Source: Thermohalobaculum sp039513195 (GTDB lineage: Bacteria > Pseudomonadota > Alphaproteobacteria > Rhodobacterales > Rhodobacteraceae). From it: a DNA stretch of 64,000 nucleotides. Shown here one piece after another: positions 62,680-64,000 of the stretch. Made by a program: the position numbers and the translations under genes. Below the pieces are notes generated by a model, which saw only the letters and a list, made by a program, of their open reading frames with translations, did not search any database and was not told the origin of the DNA. Position 1 is the stretch's first letter. Every line of letters begins with the position of its first letter. Location of the stretch: positions 1 to 64,000 of the forward strand of contig JBCCRM010000004.1 of the NCBI GenBank assembly GCA_039513195.1. Direction: 5' to 3'.

Positions 62680-64000
62680 ATGACCGACCTGCCCGATCCC
62701 TTCGCCGGATGGTTCGCCGCCCGTGGCTGGACGCCCCATCCGCATCAGATTGCCCTGCTGGAGACCGAGGCCGAGGCAGTACTGCTGATCGCGCCGACGG
62801 GCGCCGGTAAGACGCTCGCCGGTTTTCTGCCCTCGCTCGTCGATCTGGCGGCCGGCAAGGGCGACGGGCTCCACACCCTCTATGTCTCGCCGCTGAAGGC
62901 GCTGGCGGCGGATATCGCGCGAAACCTGCGCAAACCGGTCGAGGAGATGGGGCTGGCCCTCCGGATCGAGGATCGAACCGGCGACACCAAACCCTCCGAC
63001 CGGGCGCGGCAACGGAAGACCCCGCCCGACATGCTGCTGACAACGCCGGAAAGCCTGTCGCTGATGCTCAGCTGGACCGATGCGGCGCGGATCTTTCGCG
63101 GCCTCAGGCGGGTGGTGGTCGACGAGGTGCATGCGCTCGCCGGGACCAAGCGCGGAGACCAGTTGGCCCTCTGCCTCGCGCGGCTCGGCACCCTAGCACC
63201 GGGGCATCGGCTGGTTGCGCTCTCGGCCACCGTCGATGACCCTCAGGCCATCGGCGAGTGGCTGGCGCCGGGGCGATCGCTGATCATGCAGGCCGATCCG
63301 GGGCCGGATCCTGACATCGCGATCATCGACGACGCCGGCACGCCGCCCTGGGCGGGCATGGGCGGGCGCTATGCGGCGCCGGCGATCATGGCGCTGATCC
63401 GGGCGCATCGGACCTCGATCGTGTTCATCAACACCCGCGCGCAGGCAGAGCTGTTCTTCCAGGCGCTGTGGGCCGAGAATACCGAGGCGTTGCCGATCGG
63501 CCTCCACCACGGCTCGCTGGCCCGAGCGGCGCGGCAGAAGACCGAGGCTGCCATGGCGGCCGGAGAGCTGCGGGCGGTGGTGGCGACGGCGTCGCTGGAT
63601 CTGGGCCTCGACTGGGGCGACGTGGACCTGGTGATCCAGGTCGGCGCGCCCAAGGCGGTGAAACGACTGGTGCAGCGCATCGGCCGGGCCAACCACCGCT
63701 ACGATGCCCCATCGAAAGCCATTCTAGTGCCAGCCAACCGGTTCGAAGTGCTGGAATGCCATGCGGCCTTAGATGCGGTGCAGGAAGGTGCGCTGGATGG
63801 TGAGCCGTTGCCCGACGGTGGGCTCGACGTGCTCTGCCAGCATATGCTGTTGATGGCCTGCAGCGGGCCGTTCGAGGCGGATCGCTTCTACGAGGAGATC
63901 CGCCGGGCGGGACCCTATCGCGGCCTGCCGCGGGGGGATTTCGACGCCTGCCTAGAGTTCTGCGCGACCGGTGGCTATGCGCTGAAGGCCTATGAGCAAT
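62680..64000 (+). CDS. Ligase-associated Lhr-type DEXH-box helicase (partial)
   Basis: The frame opens at the ATG at 62680 and is still open at the window end after 440 codons, so the C-terminal part is missing. Walker A is GAGKT at residues 41-45, and the DEVH box is at 148-151. Motif III is in ALSATVDDP, motif V in VVATASLDLGLDWGDV and motif VI in LVQRIGRANHR. The first line reads like the ligase-associated DEXH helicase family (about 820 residues). That family usually sits next to an ATP-dependent DNA ligase and a phosphoesterase, here beyond the window. Confidence 0.88.
   Translation, partial: MTDLPDPFAGWFAARGWTPHPHQIALLETEAEAVLLIAPTGAGKTLAGFLPSLVDLAAGKGDGLHTLYVSPLKALAADIARNLRKPVEEMGLALRIEDRTGDTKPSDRARQRKTPPDMLLTTPESLSLMLSWTDAARIFRGLRRVVVDEVHALAGTKRGDQLALCLARLGTLAPGHRLVALSATVDDPQAIGEWLAPGRSLIMQADPGPDPDIAIIDDAGTPPWAGMGGRYAAPAIMALIRAHRTSIVFINTRAQAELFFQALWAENTEALPIGLHHGSLARAARQKTEAAMAAGELRAVVATASLDLGLDWGDVDLVIQVGAPKAVKRLVQRIGRANHRYDAPSKAILVPANRFEVLECHAALDAVQEGALDGEPLPDGGLDVLCQHMLLMACSGPFEADRFYEEIRRAGPYRGLPRGDFDACLEFCATGGYALKAYEQ

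Noticed and set aside
1..64000. CRISPR arrays, rRNA and tRNA genes
   Set aside because: I found no regularly spaced identical repeats of the CRISPR kind and no T-loop or rRNA signatures in the intergenic regions.

Overview
The window is a GC-rich, densely coding stretch of a chromosome that fits an alphaproteobacterium. It carries Irr (the Fur-family regulator typical of that class), IalB, DUF1285 and DUF3422 proteins, a fabA-fabB-fabI cluster divergent from irr, and rpsO-pnp next to truB. The gene content recalls Rhodobacterales/Rhodospirillales, but I cannot fix a genus from sequence alone. I see no rRNA, tRNA, CRISPR array or prophage. One decayed IS630-type element lies at the extreme left edge. 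A helicase gene runs off the right edge.

Layout. 1-1118: an IS630-like element with matching ends, a frameshift and a shortened C-terminus. 1133-10114: ispE, a large TPR exporter-type protein, a class III PHA synthase pair (phaE-phaC), a three-gene operon (hydroxyacid dehydrogenase, DUF2199, GNAT-cupin fusion), then an SH3 protein and a methyltransferase. 10642-13840: irr divergent from fabA-fabB-fabI, joining iron/heme sensing with unsaturated fatty acid synthesis. 14070-20665: small unknowns, a nucleotide kinase-like protein, rlmN, ialB, an ECF sigma factor with an unusual Cys/His N-terminus translationally coupled to an asparaginase, and an EamA transporter. 20778-29921: glutaryl-CoA dehydrogenase, two membrane proteins, rsmE divergent from ubiA, a DUF3422 protein, an HDAC-like deacetylase, and ETF-ubiquinone oxidoreductase. 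30101-34156: amidase, uracil-DNA glycosylase, phosphoesterase, moaB and an Hpt protein. 34303-41619: leucyl aminopeptidase, NlpC/P60 hydrolase, lytic transglycosylase, dimethylglycine dehydrogenase-like enzyme and a YbaY-META protein. 41674-43282: a lower-GC secreted protein and a DUF937 protein. 43395-47907: pnp, rpsO, truB and a lipoprotein. 48065-55555: a five-gene MoxR operon (moxR, unknown periplasmic protein, DUF58, DUF4159 and a vWA-like membrane protein). 55650-62547: DUF1285, a small exported protein and a four-gene peptide ABC transporter operon. 62680-64000: the start of a DEXH helicase of the ligase-associated Lhr type.

Points that work together: GcdH and the dimethylglycine dehydrogenase-like enzyme both belong to families that pass electrons to ETF, and ETF-QO, which returns those electrons to ubiquinone, is in the same window along with UbiA for ubiquinone synthesis. 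Many genes overlap by 4 nt (ATGA/GTGA), marking translationally coupled operons.

Less ordinary items are two pairs of dispersed non-coding repeats (1133-1358 with 47216-47441; 13865-14047 with 27951-28164), an HX3CX2C motif fused to an ECF sigma factor, an uncharacterised periplasmic protein embedded in the MoxR operon, an 11-bp-phased ATGCAC repeat, and a uracil-DNA glycosylase without a usual start codon.
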